DNA of 64,000 nucleotides from Diabrotica undecimpunctata (lineage: Eukaryota > Arthropoda > Insecta > Coleoptera > Chrysomelidae), in NCBI RefSeq assembly GCF_040954645.1, contig NC_092806.1, positions 80,634,641-80,698,640 of the forward strand, read 5' to 3'. Under the pieces are notes generated by a model. It did not search any database and was not told the origin of the DNA. It saw only the letters and a list, made by a program, of their open reading frames with translations. The number at the start of each line of letters is the position of its first letter. The stretch's first letter is position 1. Position numbers and translations under genes: made by a program. Positions 44,994 to 55,045 of the stretch are shown one piece after another.

Positions 44994-46123
44994 GGGGGAA
45001 GAGGATTTATGGATATAGGTGAGCAATTGGATAAACAAATTGCTAATTTAAGAACTTATTTTCAGGTACAGGCTGAGACATCTACTTTACATCGAGCAAT
45101 TTGCGCAGTAGATGATACGACGCCGCTTAAACTGAGGGAACAAGAAATGCGCATAAACCACCTGACTAAACAAGACAAAATGCGCACCTGGATGAGTAAA
45201 CCTCTGCATGGGCGACATCTCAATGAGATCAGCCAAGAATATGTCGACAATACAGCGTTGAACTATTGGTTGACATCAGGAAAGATGTTTCCCGAGACTG
45301 AGGGTTTCCTACTTGCCATTCAGGATCAGGTTATTCCAACTAAAAATTACCTGAAATATATTGTTAAAGATCCCCAAGTCCAAAATGACAAATGCCGATA
45401 TGGATGCCAAGCCCAAGAAACCATCCACCATCTTACCGGTGGCTGCCAGGCATTTGTCGGTACTGATTATAAAGAACGTCATGACTCAGTAGGAAAGATT
45501 ATCCACCAAGAACTAGCTGACAAACTGGGACTTATCCAAACCAACCATCTTCCTTATTATCAATACGTCCCTGATAGAATGCTTGAAAATGACAACTATA
45601 AGCTATACTGGGACCGCACTGTGCTTACAGACCAACCAGTGGCCCATAATAGACCCGATCTCATACTATAAAAATATTACTAAATATTAATAAAATTACT
45701 AGGCAAACAACACTTATTGATGTGGCGATACCCAACACCAATAATTTACGTGTTAAATACAACGAAAAGATCGCCGAGTACAGAGATCTAGAAATACAAA
45801 TCAGGAGACAATGGAGAATGGAAAGTACTCAGACGATACCTATTATTCTTTCTACCACTGGAGTCATCCCGAAGAGCCTCCTAGAAAACATAAAAAAGCT
45901 GGGTCTAAATGAACATCTATATAAGATTATGCAGAAAGCTGTGTTACTTTCGACGTCCAGATGCGTTCGAAAATTTTTGGGAGATACACCATCATACCAA
46001 GTCACCTAGGACTCGATAACATGGAAAGAGTCCCACCAGAGCTCAATCCTTTTGATACCGTAAGTATCTGGGATTAGTGAATTTTCCCCTTAGAGGGAGT
46101 GTGAGCCGTATGGCTAAATCTGG
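44994..46123 (+). pseudogene. Dong/R4-like copy 4, 5'-truncated, subfamily B
   Basis: Starts in the post-RT region (GGGGGAAGAGGA, corresponding to about 43852 in copy 3) and runs to the 3' UTR. Nearly identical to copy 3. The frame 45009-45671 carries the zinc knuckle and the RPDLIL of the nuclease. A ~17-bp AT-rich insertion near 45668-45690 brings a stop inside the nuclease, and the rest (45722-46009) follows. A typical 5'-truncated target-primed insertion that later mutated. Confidence 0.9.
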
Positions 46124-46148
46124 ATAATAATAATAATAATAATAATAA
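46124..46148. repeat. (TAA)n between copies 4 and 5
   Basis: About eight TAA units. Confidence 0.92.
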
Positions 46149-46420
46149 GGTTTTGCTTGTTTGGTTTTGCCTAGCACTGAACCCACACTCTGAGATAGCG
46201 CGNNNNNNNNNNNNNNNNNNNNNNNNNNNNNNNNNNNNNNNNNNNNNNNNNNNNNNNNNNNNNNNNNNNNNNNNNNNNNNNNNNNNNNNNNNNNNNNNNN
46301 NNACCTAGGACTCGATAACATGGAAAGAGTCCCACCAGAGCTCAATCCTTTTGATACCGTAGGTATCTGGGATGAGTGAATTTTCCCCTTAGAGGGAGTG
46401 TGAGCCGTATGGCTAAATCT
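46149..46420 (+). pseudogene. Dong/R4-like copy 5, spans an assembly gap
   Basis: The left piece (46149-46202) carries GGTTTTGCCTAGCACTGAAC, matching the RT segment that follows the GDSLSPLW box. The right piece (46303-46420) is the final codons and 3' UTR of a subfamily B copy (CTAGGACTCGATAACATGG). The real middle may be missing, collapsed or belong to two different copies. Confidence 0.65.
46203..46302. other. Assembly gap, exactly 100 N
   Basis: A run of 100 N is a conventional placeholder for a gap of unknown size. It lies inside the tandem array, so the true number of copies here is unknown. Confidence 0.98.
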
Positions 46421-46440
46421 ATAATAATAATAATAATAAT
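46421..46440. repeat. (TAA)n between copies 5 and 6
   Basis: About six TAA units. Confidence 0.92.
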
Positions 46441-49400
46441 GGCAGGGTGTTGAGGAGGCGGGCCCCTGTCATACAATCAGCTACAGCCCAACAACAACAA
46501 CCACAAGGGAACCAAACAACAACAAGAGCTCCACTCGCTGAAGGTGCTGCGCTGGAACACCAGCCGGCGCTCACTCAAGCGGGACGACCGAGGCAGCGCA
46601 TGAAATGGACTGTGTCTATAAATGAAAACATTTTGCGTTTCTATTACAAGGTGACGAACCTCGATCGAGAAACGATCGGCTATCGACAACATTTGTATGC
46701 CGAATTTTGCAGGGAGTACCCAGAGATTCAAGTCTCTGAACAGCGAATAGCAGATCAATACCGGGTAATTATAAGAAATAATCTTATCCCAGAGACTAGA
46801 CGCGATACCATCAAAAGCGAAGTCGAACGGGAGATACATAACCAAGAGCTAGTTGTGGATCAAGTCCATAATGAAATCCCTAATGAGCAGATTCCTGAGC
46901 CTCTCATGCAAGAAACTCAACCTGTAAATACGCAGCAGGACAACAGCGAGTTGCACGATAGCCTGGTAAGAGAAATGGCACGTGCCGTACAAGAGTTTAA
47001 TGGAACAAATCCACTTAGCAGATCACAGCTACCAAAAATAAACTCTTGTAAGAAACTAGGTGCGCTGTTACAATTTATGAACACTGAAGTCCTACCCAAT
47101 TATATCGTGGAAGCTCATACATTAGAATATTTGCATATGCTGATTTACTGTGCAGCAACAGCAATTGCTAATGTTATGGGCATTAAGATCAGAACACGAC
47201 GGGGTACTACTATCGAAAGGACATATAACAGAGTTGCACCTTGGGAAAAACGACTGCTTATTAAAATTGAAGCATTACGTAGGGACATTGGTCAAATCAC
47301 GGAATATGTCCGAGGGACAACAAGTAGAAGAGTAATATATCCGAGGGACAACAAGTAGAAGAGTAATCACAATATAATCCAGCAAACAACACAGCACAAC
47401 AGTGCCTGGATACATTAAAACAAAAACTTTCCGTTTACTCAGGCCGACTAAGGAGATACAAAATTAGTAACAAACGAAAATCCGACAATATGCTTTTTGA
47501 GAATGCCGAGAAGGCGTTCTATCGGAAACTCAATTCTACTGCAGAAAGTGCCAATAAATCGTACCCAAGCCAAGAAGAAATTCATGAGTTTTGGGGAAAT
47601 CAACTTTCCACACCAGCTGCTCTTAACACCAATGCTGGATGGATTGAAGATACGGCGCACAACTGCCAACACTACGTTACTGCTCCCTACGAACCCTTTA
47701 CTACTGAAGAAGTTTCAAATATTATCAAAGAGCTTCATAACTGGAAATCTCCTGGACCAGACGGCATTCAAAACTTCTGGCTTAAGAAGTTTTGGAGTAT
47801 TCATGAGGGCTTATCAACATTAATTAATCACAGTATTTCTAATCCGCAGGAAATACCATCTTTCCTAACCCAGGGAACAACTTATTTAATACCAAAAGAT
47901 CAAAATAACACCCAAGATCCAACCAAATATCGCCCAATTACTTGTCTTCCAACTCTGTATAAATTGCTCACATCCTGTGTAGCCCGGCGTATCTACCAAC
48001 ACTGTGCTCTAAACAATATCATAGAGCCCCAACAGAAAGGGTGCGCTAAGGGTTCCATGGGCTGCAAAGAACAACTTATCATCGACTCTGTCATTTCTAA
48101 CCAAGCATATAGCAAAAAAAGGAATCTCTTTACTGCTTTCATCGACTACAAGAAAGCGTTTGATTCAGTGCCGCATGAATGGCTTGTAGATCTATTAAAA
48201 ATATATAAAGTCGATGATAACATAGTGACCTTTTTAAAACATATAATGTCAGATTGGAAGACAAAAATTCACCTCCAAATACCTGGTGAAAACAATATCG
48301 AAACTGAAAATATTGCAATCAACCGGGGCCTATTTCAAGGAGACTCGTTGAGCCCACTGTGGTTTTGTCTAGCGATGAACCCCCTATCCCAGCTACTGAA
48401 CTCAACTGACAGGTTTTAGCATCAAAAATAACACTACTGTTGTGGCAAAGCTTAATCATCTATTGTATATGGATGATTTAAAACTATTGCTGAATAGCTG
48501 ATTGCTATTCAGATGCTGAAAACAGTGGAAAATTTCTCTAATGACATTAGTATGCACTTCGGCCATGATAAGTGCCGTGTCTTAAATATAATTAAAGGAA
48601 AGGTTCAGCCCGGTGGATTCGATATGCAAAACGGCCAGAACATCGAGGCCATGGGTGAAAATGATATGTATAAATACCTCGGAATAAAGCAAGCGCGGAA
48701 GATTGACCATAAGCAAATGAAAACTGAGATAACAACTGAGTTTATACGAAGGGTAAAACAGCTGCTTCTTTCACACCTTAATAGTAAAAATTTGTTTAAG
48801 GCACTAAACACCTATGCATGTTCCGCGCTTAGCTACTCGTTTGGTATTGTTAAGTGGACAAAAACGGATATAGAAAATCTTCAGCGAAAAGTACGAACAC
48901 ACCTCACAAAGGCACAAAAACACCATCCTCGAAGTGCAGTAGAAAGAACGACATTACCGCGGTATTTAGGAGGACGAGGACTTATGGATATAAGTGAGCA
49001 ACTAGAAAAACACATTACTAATTTAAGAACTTATTTTCAGGTGCAGGCTGAGACATCTACTCTACATCGCGCGATTTGTGCAGTAGATGATACAACACCG
49101 ATCAAACTGAGGGAACCAGAAATGCGCATAAACCATCTTACTAAGGACGAAAAAATGTGCACCTGGATGGGTAAACCTCTTCACGGGCGACATCCTAATG
49201 AGGTCAGTCAAGACCACGTCGACAATAAAGCGTCGAACTATTGGCTGACATCAGGAAAGTTGTTCCCTGAAACAGAAGGTTCATTACTCGCCATTCAGGA
49301 TCAGGTTATACCAACAAAAAATTACCTGAAATATATCGTCAAAGACCCTCAGGTCCAAAATGACAAATGCCGATATGGATGTCAAGCTCAAGAAACCATC

Positions 49401-50082
49401 CAACACATTACCGGGGGTTACCAGGCATTTGCTGCAACTGAATATAAGGAACGGCACGACTCAGTAGGAAAGATCCTTTATCAAGAGATAGCCATCAAAC
49501 TAGGACTTCTTCAAACAAACCATCTCCCATATTATCAATACGTTCCTGAAAGTATACTTGAGAATGATAACTACAAGCTATACTGTGGCCGCACTGTGCT
49601 CACAGACCAAACAGTGGCACATAATAGACCAGATCTCATACTAGTTAATGAACTAAAGAGACAAACAACACTAATTGATGTGGCGATACCCAACAACAAT
49701 AATCTTTGTATTAAACAAAACGAAAAGATCGCCAAATACAGGGATCTGGAAATTCAAATCCGAAGACAGTGGAGAATGGAAAGTACCCAGACAATACCTA
49801 TTATTCTCTCTACTATTGGAGTTATTCCGAAGAACCTCCTAGAAAACATAAGAAAGCTAGGTCTGAATGCACATCTCTACAAGACCATGCAGAAAGCTGT
49901 ACTTCTCTCAACATCCAGATGTGTACGAAAATTTTTGGGAGATACTCCAGCATACCAAGTCACCTAGGGCTCGATAACACGGAACGAGTCCCACCAGAGC
50001 TCAATCCTTTTGATACCTTAGGTATCTGGGATGAGTGAATTTTCCCCTTAGAGGGAATGAGAGCCGTATGGCTAAATCTGGG
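46441..50082 (+). pseudogene. Dong/R4-like copy 6, nearly full length, broken
   Basis: Subfamily A. 5'-truncated at GGCAGGGTGTTGAGG, so it lacks the leader and about 35 codons. Open pieces are 46447-47358, 47490-48419 and 48513-49967. Lesions: near 47335-47375 a short duplication (ATCCGAGGGACAACAAGT-like) with loss of about 40 bases; a 2-base deletion near 48412; and a replaced segment at 48487-48515 just after LLYMDDLKLL. The zinc knuckle also lost its last Cys (GGYQ for GGCQ), and a Trp-to-Cys change precedes the nuclease (YCGRT for YWDRT). Catalytic YMDD and RPD remain. Confidence 0.9.
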
Positions 50083-50101
50083 ATAATAATAATAATAATA
50101 A
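50083..50101. repeat. (TAA)n between copies 6 and 7
   Basis: About six TAA units. Confidence 0.92.
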
Positions 50102-50356
50102 GGTCCACAACGACAAATGCCGATATGGATGTCAAAACCAAGAAACTATACACTTACAGACCATGCAGAAGGCTGTACTTCTCTCAACGTCCAGATGTGT
50201 ACGAAAATTTTTGGGAGATACTCCAGCATACCAGGTCACCTAGGGCTCGATAACACGGAAAGAGTCCCACCAGAGCTCAATCCTTTTGATACCGTAGGTA
50301 TCTGGGATGAGTGAATTTTTCCCTTAGAGGGAGTGAGAGCCGTATGGCTAAATCTG
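50102..50356 (+). pseudogene. Dong/R4-like copy 7, short, internally deleted
   Basis: Begins in the zinc-knuckle region (AATGCCGATATGGATGTC) and jumps, after CAAGAAAC, to the extreme C-terminus (ACCATGCAGAAGGCTGTAC), losing the nuclease. The 3' UTR is complete, of subfamily A. It ends without a TAA tract. Confidence 0.85.
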
Positions 50357-50535
50357 TGATCTAAATGAACATCTATATAAGATCATGTAGAAAGCTGTGC
50401 TACTTTTGACGTCCAGATGCGTGCGAACATTTTTGGGAGATACACCGACATACCAAGTCACCTAGGACTCGATAACATGGGAAGAGTCCCACCAGAGCTC
50501 AATCCTTTTGATACCGTAGGTATCTGGGATGAGTG
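50357..50535 (+). pseudogene. Dong/R4-like copy 8, last 3' fragment
   Basis: Starts in the final 30 codons (GATCTAAATGAACATC) and stops inside the 3' UTR at GGGATGAGTG, so its own tail is lost. Subfamily B. It marks the right edge of the array, and sequence beyond is unrelated. Confidence 0.85.
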
Positions 50536-51090
50536 TTCAGTATACTACATATAATTCTGGATAGGTTATCTTAAAATAAATATTTAAGTGCTAAAATAGA
50601 TATTTTTGTGTAAAAATGGATAGTAGTCCGCAAAAAAGGGAAGAATGCTTAATTTATCTAGCCAGAATATATCACTTTACCAATATTACATACTTCTGAA
50701 TGGTAAGGTAATTTAGAAGTAATATGTAATCAATATAAGTGGAGTTAGTGTCAAATTTGCAATGATCTTTATAAGCAATAGTTTACTGACTGTATTTTAC
50801 ATGTTCAGTTTAAATAATTAAACCTTGCCCCTTCAGAAAAGAGCAATTTAATTTGCAAAGTCAACTAAGAAGGTGTGAAGAATCTTTTACCACCCCACAT
50901 TCACACAAGTTAACCGGTGTTTGCAGGCAAGAGTCCTCTCGAGGGTTCAGATGGCGAGCTTATTTTATTTTTGGTATATCTTGCACATGTGTTGATCTGG
51001 CCAGTTTTTTCTCGATTTTAGTCATAAAATGGGCTTGTATTCGTGGAGTACATGTTGCAAATCTAGATTTTGTTTCTTTCGTTCTTTAGT
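50536..51090. other. No recognisable gene
   Basis: AT-rich. A 78-codon plus-strand ORF at 50853-51089 has no recognised domain, and its antisense may be the decayed end of the Jockey-like LINE to the right. Confidence 0.4.
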
Positions 51091-51099
51091 TACTTATCT

Positions 51100-52480
51100 T
51101 CGGATATTAGGTGTCTTGGTAGCTACGATATTGTAGAGCTTATGTATGGATGTGAGTCTTAATATCCGCTGAATTTGGATGACTAATTTATAGCTAAATC
51201 TACGTGTTAAGTATGTGTTGGTGTCATTCATACTCGCAAGGTATATTCGGCAGCAGAAGCATAGAATGCAAGCGTTTACGTTTTAAGGGTGGAAGGATGT
51301 GCTTCTCATTTTTAGCTGACAAGTTTGCGGAGAATATTATTTCTGGTCCTCAGTGTGCCTTTTAGTTTTAAACAAAGTTCTGTGAATGACTAAGTGTAAT
51401 ACAAACTATCTTCAAGGTATTTATAGCAAGTCCAGAGTATAAGGATTTCATGACACTATTGGATGTTCAGATTTGTGAAATCGTCTCTGTTAGGGGCATT
51501 AAAGTAGCACACCTGAGTTTTTCCGGGGTTTGGTTTAAAATTGATTTATAGTCTATTTTTATTGTGTTTAAGGCATGATTTAGATTTTTCTCCACTTCAG
51601 CAACAAAAGTTTTTGGTTGTGCAATAATAGATGTATGGTATACATAATAAGTCCTAGTATTTACTGGTATGGGTTGATGGTTTGTGTACATGTTATACAG
51701 TGTAGGTGCTATTACGCTACCCCAAAGGAGACCGTTCTTCTGCGTTCTCCATCTGCTATTCTTACCATTGAGAAATACCAAAAATCTTCTGTTGTGTAGG
51801 CATACGCTAGTAAAACAAGTAAGTTTATTACCTAAGGAGATATCATATAGATTTTGAAAAAATGCAATCTTATTTAAGGTGTCGTAAGCTGCAAATTGCT
51901 GCTTAGATTGCCAAATACCACTCCTCATACCTGATATCTTTCGTACCCATCTTTGCTGTGTTGGGCAAGATTTAGTATTTGTGACGTACATGATAGCAAC
52001 TGTCTATAGCAACTTTTGTCTTTTAATTTGAGTTTTTCTTCTGTTTTACCTCTTGAGAAGTATTTTGTAAAGCTGACAAAATAAATATATTGACCGATAG
52101 CTTTTGTGGTTGTTGGAGTTTTTGCCAGGTTTAAGCAAGGCAACAACTTTGTCTTTGCTTTGTTTGTCTGCAGACTTTGGATATCAGTAATTGTTGTATT
52201 TTTGGTCCAAATTTTATAATAAGCTTTGTGCTCAGATCTTCAGTCAGTACCGTACTATTCTTTATTATATACGTAGATAGTGGATCCAAGCTTAACATCG
52301 TTAAAAGGTTCCTTCAGCTGACTGGTTTTGTCCTCTCTCATTTTAAGTTTTTCTTTGGTTCTTTGCCGGCAGAGATAGCACTTTCACATTTATTATGTGA
52401 TTTTCAGCGATCAGCTTAATACCAAATACCCTAGGTTTTGCCCTCTATGTATTTTCTGCACTAGAAATACGTCACATTTG
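51100..52480 (-). pseudogene. Jockey-like LINE, RT fragment
   Basis: In order on the minus strand across frameshifts: LKPGKN-SNNHKSYR with a FCQLYKILLKR block (RT motif 1, about 52050-52150); AAYDTLNKIAFFQ; RRFLVFLNGKNSRWRTQKN; LLWGSVIAPTLYNMYTN (PQGS-L-SP equivalent); YYVYHTSIIAQ (the YADDT box decayed); and ILNQTPEKLRCATL. A possible post-RT region lies at 51100-51400. The best open piece is 51467-51991. Catalytic residues are lost. Confidence 0.7.
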
Positions 52481-52484
52481 TGCT

Positions 52485-53300
52485 AAGCGCATATGTCTGA
52501 TAAGGTTAAGTAAAGTAAAGTGTCTTTATCTCTAGATATGCCCTTTATATTTATAGACATAATTAGAATAATTAATCCTAAAAAGGACCGATTTGACAAA
52601 AATCATTGAACGGGTGATTCTGATTAGCCGATTAATTAATTATTCATTACCCAGAGTACGACTGATTACGGTGGTCTTATTTGTACTCAAATTTTCGTAA
52701 AGGCTTCTCTTTTGAACCCCATAAGAAATGGCTAATAACTTTTTATTAAAAATAATTTTACATACTGTTACTTTTCGACGATATTTCGAATCAGATTTGT
52801 ATAGTTATAACTATAGTTAATATGGAGTCTCTTGGTGAAAAATAAATGAATTTGTAATATCGGTCACAACTCATATATGAATGATAAGTACATAAACGGT
52901 TAAAATAAGTGCACAGAATTTTAACTAAATATATCGGCGCCATTGTTCAGGAGATGGATTTATCCCAGATATTAAAGGTTACATGTATATTCCAGGTTCT
53001 ATTTACGTATTTTCATTACTAAAAAAGTATATTTAAAATAAAGGCCTTAAGATATCTTTAGATTCTATGGAAATTAGAATCTATGGAAATTAGCAAATTA
53101 AAAGATACAGACATAATTCTGAATGACCAACTTGAGACAAACAGTTGTCTCAAGTATTGTATATATTGTAAAGGTCATCGTCATAGTATAGTCAGAACGC
53201 AACAAGGTTCTATTGGCTTTTCTGCTTTTTGTCTCCTCATTCCTATTGAAAACTTAGCCACATAAATAATGTTTTGAAAATATGTGTCAATATTTTTAGG
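52485..53300. other. No recognisable gene
   Basis: AT-rich sequence with no coding domain or clear repeat. A 60-codon ORF at 53083-53265 is not recognised. Confidence 0.4.
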
Positions 53301-53301
53301 G

Positions 53302-53535
53302 CCTGCGTAGCGCAAGCGGTAGGATGCTTGCCTCGCACGCTGGTGGTCCGGAGTTCGAATCCTACCGCCGGCAAGAACAACTAGACATTTTTAAAAATGT
53401 CTATAGGCCCCAGGTCGACTCAGCCTGAATAAAATGAGTACCTTGGATAAAACCAGGGGTAATAATAGGCGGTTGAAGCGTAGCACTGGCCATGTTACCT
53501 TCCTTGTATACCGTAGGCCCTAGATATAGCAGACG
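53302..53535 (+). mobile_element. tRNA-derived SINE
   Basis: The head (about 53303-53375) resembles a tRNA with a Pol III A box (TAGCGCAAGCGG) and a perfect B-box core (GAGTTCGAATCC). The cloverleaf is imperfect, so it is a SINE head rather than a gene. The ~150-bp body contains GGTCGACTCAGCCTG, AATGAGTACCT and TATACCGTAGGCCCTAG. The 3' edge directly abuts the inverted hammerhead motif at 53537. Confidence 0.7.
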
Positions 53536-53536
53536 T

Positions 53537-53581
53537 ACCGCTGATACGTATTTCGACCTTCTTAGGTCTCTTCAGAACGGT
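53537..53581 (-). ncRNA. Type I hammerhead ribozyme (inverted copy)
   Basis: The 45 bases are the exact reverse complement of the consensus described for 54038-54082, with all core residues present. Confidence 0.85.
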
Positions 53582-53670
53582 ATAGTCACTGCTCTGAACC
53601 AAAACAAAAATCTCTCCCGTCCTAGACAATAGTTATTAAAATAACTATATACGGACGTAACTACGCTAAA
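53537..53670 (-). repeat. Inverted fragment of the hammerhead tandem unit
   Basis: Reverse complement of the unit segment seen at about 54340-54468 (shared TAATAACTATTGTCTAGGAC and GGTTCAGAGCAGTGACTATA). It joins at about 53671 to a direct copy whose hammerhead lacks its 5' half. Such inverted 5' pieces are common in PLE-mobilised sequences. Confidence 0.85.
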
Positions 53671-54037
53671 ATACGAAATCGAAATACGTATCAGCGGTTG
53701 CTGCTGCACTGTATCAAAACAAAAATCTAATACCGTCATTCTGTTTTGTTATTTACTTCGTTTGAAGTACCAGAAACTGAATTCACTACGAATTTTGACC
53801 AGGATGAACGGCTTGTGGAATGCAATTTTAGATTCCCTTGCCGAGTAATTTATCCAGCTGTTTGTTTCGCAAATTTTAGGAAACACAGTGGTTAAGATTT
53901 GAATTCGGTTTCGCTAAGTAGAAATCGTTTGATTTTTTTTTGTTTTTAGATGGCGTAGTTACGTTCGTATATAGTTATATTAATAACTATTGTCTAGGAC
54001 GGAAGAAATTTTTGTTTTGGTTCAGAGTAGTGACTAC

Positions 54038-54082
54038 ACCGTTCTGAAGAGACCTAAGAAGGTCGAAATACGTATCAGCGGT
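54038..54082 (+). ncRNA. Type I hammerhead ribozyme
   Basis: Stem I ACCGTT pairs with AGCGGT (6 bp, one G-T); core CTGAAGA; stem II GACC-TAAGAA-GGTC; GAA; self-complementary stem III ATACGTAT providing A15.1 and U16.1; C17 at the cleavage site (between 54076 and 54077). Every invariant residue is present with no extra base. The loopless palindromic stem III implies that it works best as a dimer, as proposed for PLE and retrozyme hammerheads. Confidence 0.9.
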
Positions 54083-54423
54083 TATTGCTGCACTGTATCA
54101 AAACAAAAATCTAATACCGTCATTCTGTTTTGTTATTTACTTCGTTTGAAGTACCAGAAACTGAATTCACTACGAATTTTGACCAGGATGAACGGCTTGT
54201 GGAATGCAATTTTAGATTCCCTTGCCGAATAATTTATCCAGCTGTTTGTTTCGCAAATTTTAGGAAACACAGTGTTTAAGATTTGAATTCGGTTTCGCTA
54301 AGTAGAAATCGTTTGATTTCTCTTTTTGTTTTTAGATGGCGTAGTTACGTCCGTATATAGTTATTTTAATAACTATTGTCTAGGACGGGAGAGATTTTTG
54401 TTTTGGTTCAGAGCAGTGACTAT

Positions 54424-54468
54424 ACCGTTCTGAAGAGACCTAAGAAGGTCGAAATACGTATCAGCGGT
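54424..54468 (+). ncRNA. Type I hammerhead ribozyme (second full copy)
   Basis: Identical 45 bases to 54038-54082, one unit (386 bp) downstream. Predicted cleavage between 54462 and 54463. Confidence 0.9.
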
Positions 54469-54512
54469 TGTTGCTGCACTGTATCAAAACAAAAATCTAA
54501 TACCGTCATTCT

Positions 54513-55012
54513 ATCTACAAGGTATTTATAGAAAATTCAGAGTTCAAGGATTTCATCACACTATTGGATGTTCAGTTTTGTGAAAGCGCCTGTGTTGGGA
54601 AACTTGAAGGAGCGCTCCTAAGATTTTCGGGGTTTGGCTTAAAATTAAATCGTAGTTTATTTTTATTATATTTAAAGCATCTATTAGATTTTTTTCCACT
54701 GCAGCAACAAAAGTTTTTGGTTGTGCAATGTATCGTCTACATGAAAATCCTAGTATCTACTGGTATCTGTTGATCATTTGTGTAAATGTAATACAGTGTA
54801 GGTGCCATTACGCTACCCCAAGCGAGACTGTTTGTCTGCGTTCTCCATCATACCATTGAATGATACGAAAAATCTTCTGTTGTGTAGATAAACGCGGATA
54901 AAACGATGTTTACAGTTTGTCATACAGTTTTTGGAGAAATGTCCTCTAATTTAATGTGTCGTAGGCGGCATTTAGATTGACAAATACCACCCCTGATACC
55001 TGATATCTTTCG
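54513..55012 (-). pseudogene. Second Jockey-like LINE fragment
   Basis: A diverged paralogue of 51410-51965 (shared AAGGTATTTATAG, CACTATTGGATGTTCAG, GCAACAAAAGTTTTTGGTTG and CTGATATCTTTCGTACCC). It begins where the retrozyme-like repeat ends. No ORF of note. Confidence 0.8.
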
Positions 55013-55045
55013 TACCCGTTGTTGCTTTTTGCAACAACGGGTACG
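55011..55045. repeat. Perfect 15-bp hairpin
   Basis: CGTACCCGTTGTTGC, a T5 loop, then the exact complement. The left half derives from the LINE (its paralogue at 51952 reads CGTACCCATCTTTGC), so the hairpin formed at the LINE end by a snap-back or inversion. Confidence 0.9.

Larger units (their letters stand above)
53681..54512 (+). mobile_element. Retrozyme-like tandem repeat (384/386-bp units)
   Basis: Two complete head-to-tail units bounded by hammerhead cleavage sites: 53693-54076 (384 bp) and 54077-54462 (386 bp), followed by about 50 bp of a third. The first hammerhead is only a 3' half (GAAATACGTATCAGCGGT). Units differ by a few substitutions and a small indel in an oligo-T run. They have no ORF; the interior has an EcoRI-containing GAACTTC-free stretch, oligo-T, and TTTTTAGATGG. 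Tandem direct repeats delimited by type I hammerheads define metazoan retrozymes, which yield small circular RNAs and are thought to use PLE machinery. Confidence 0.85.

Noticed and set aside
33411..50101. The array as a CRISPR-like or satellite repeat
   Set aside because: The units are full or 5'-truncated protein-coding retrotransposons with TAA joints; lengths vary from 0.2 to 3.9 kb.
53303..53375. A functional tRNA gene
   Set aside because: The A and B boxes are good, but the acceptor and anticodon stems do not form a proper cloverleaf, and a SINE body follows without a terminator.
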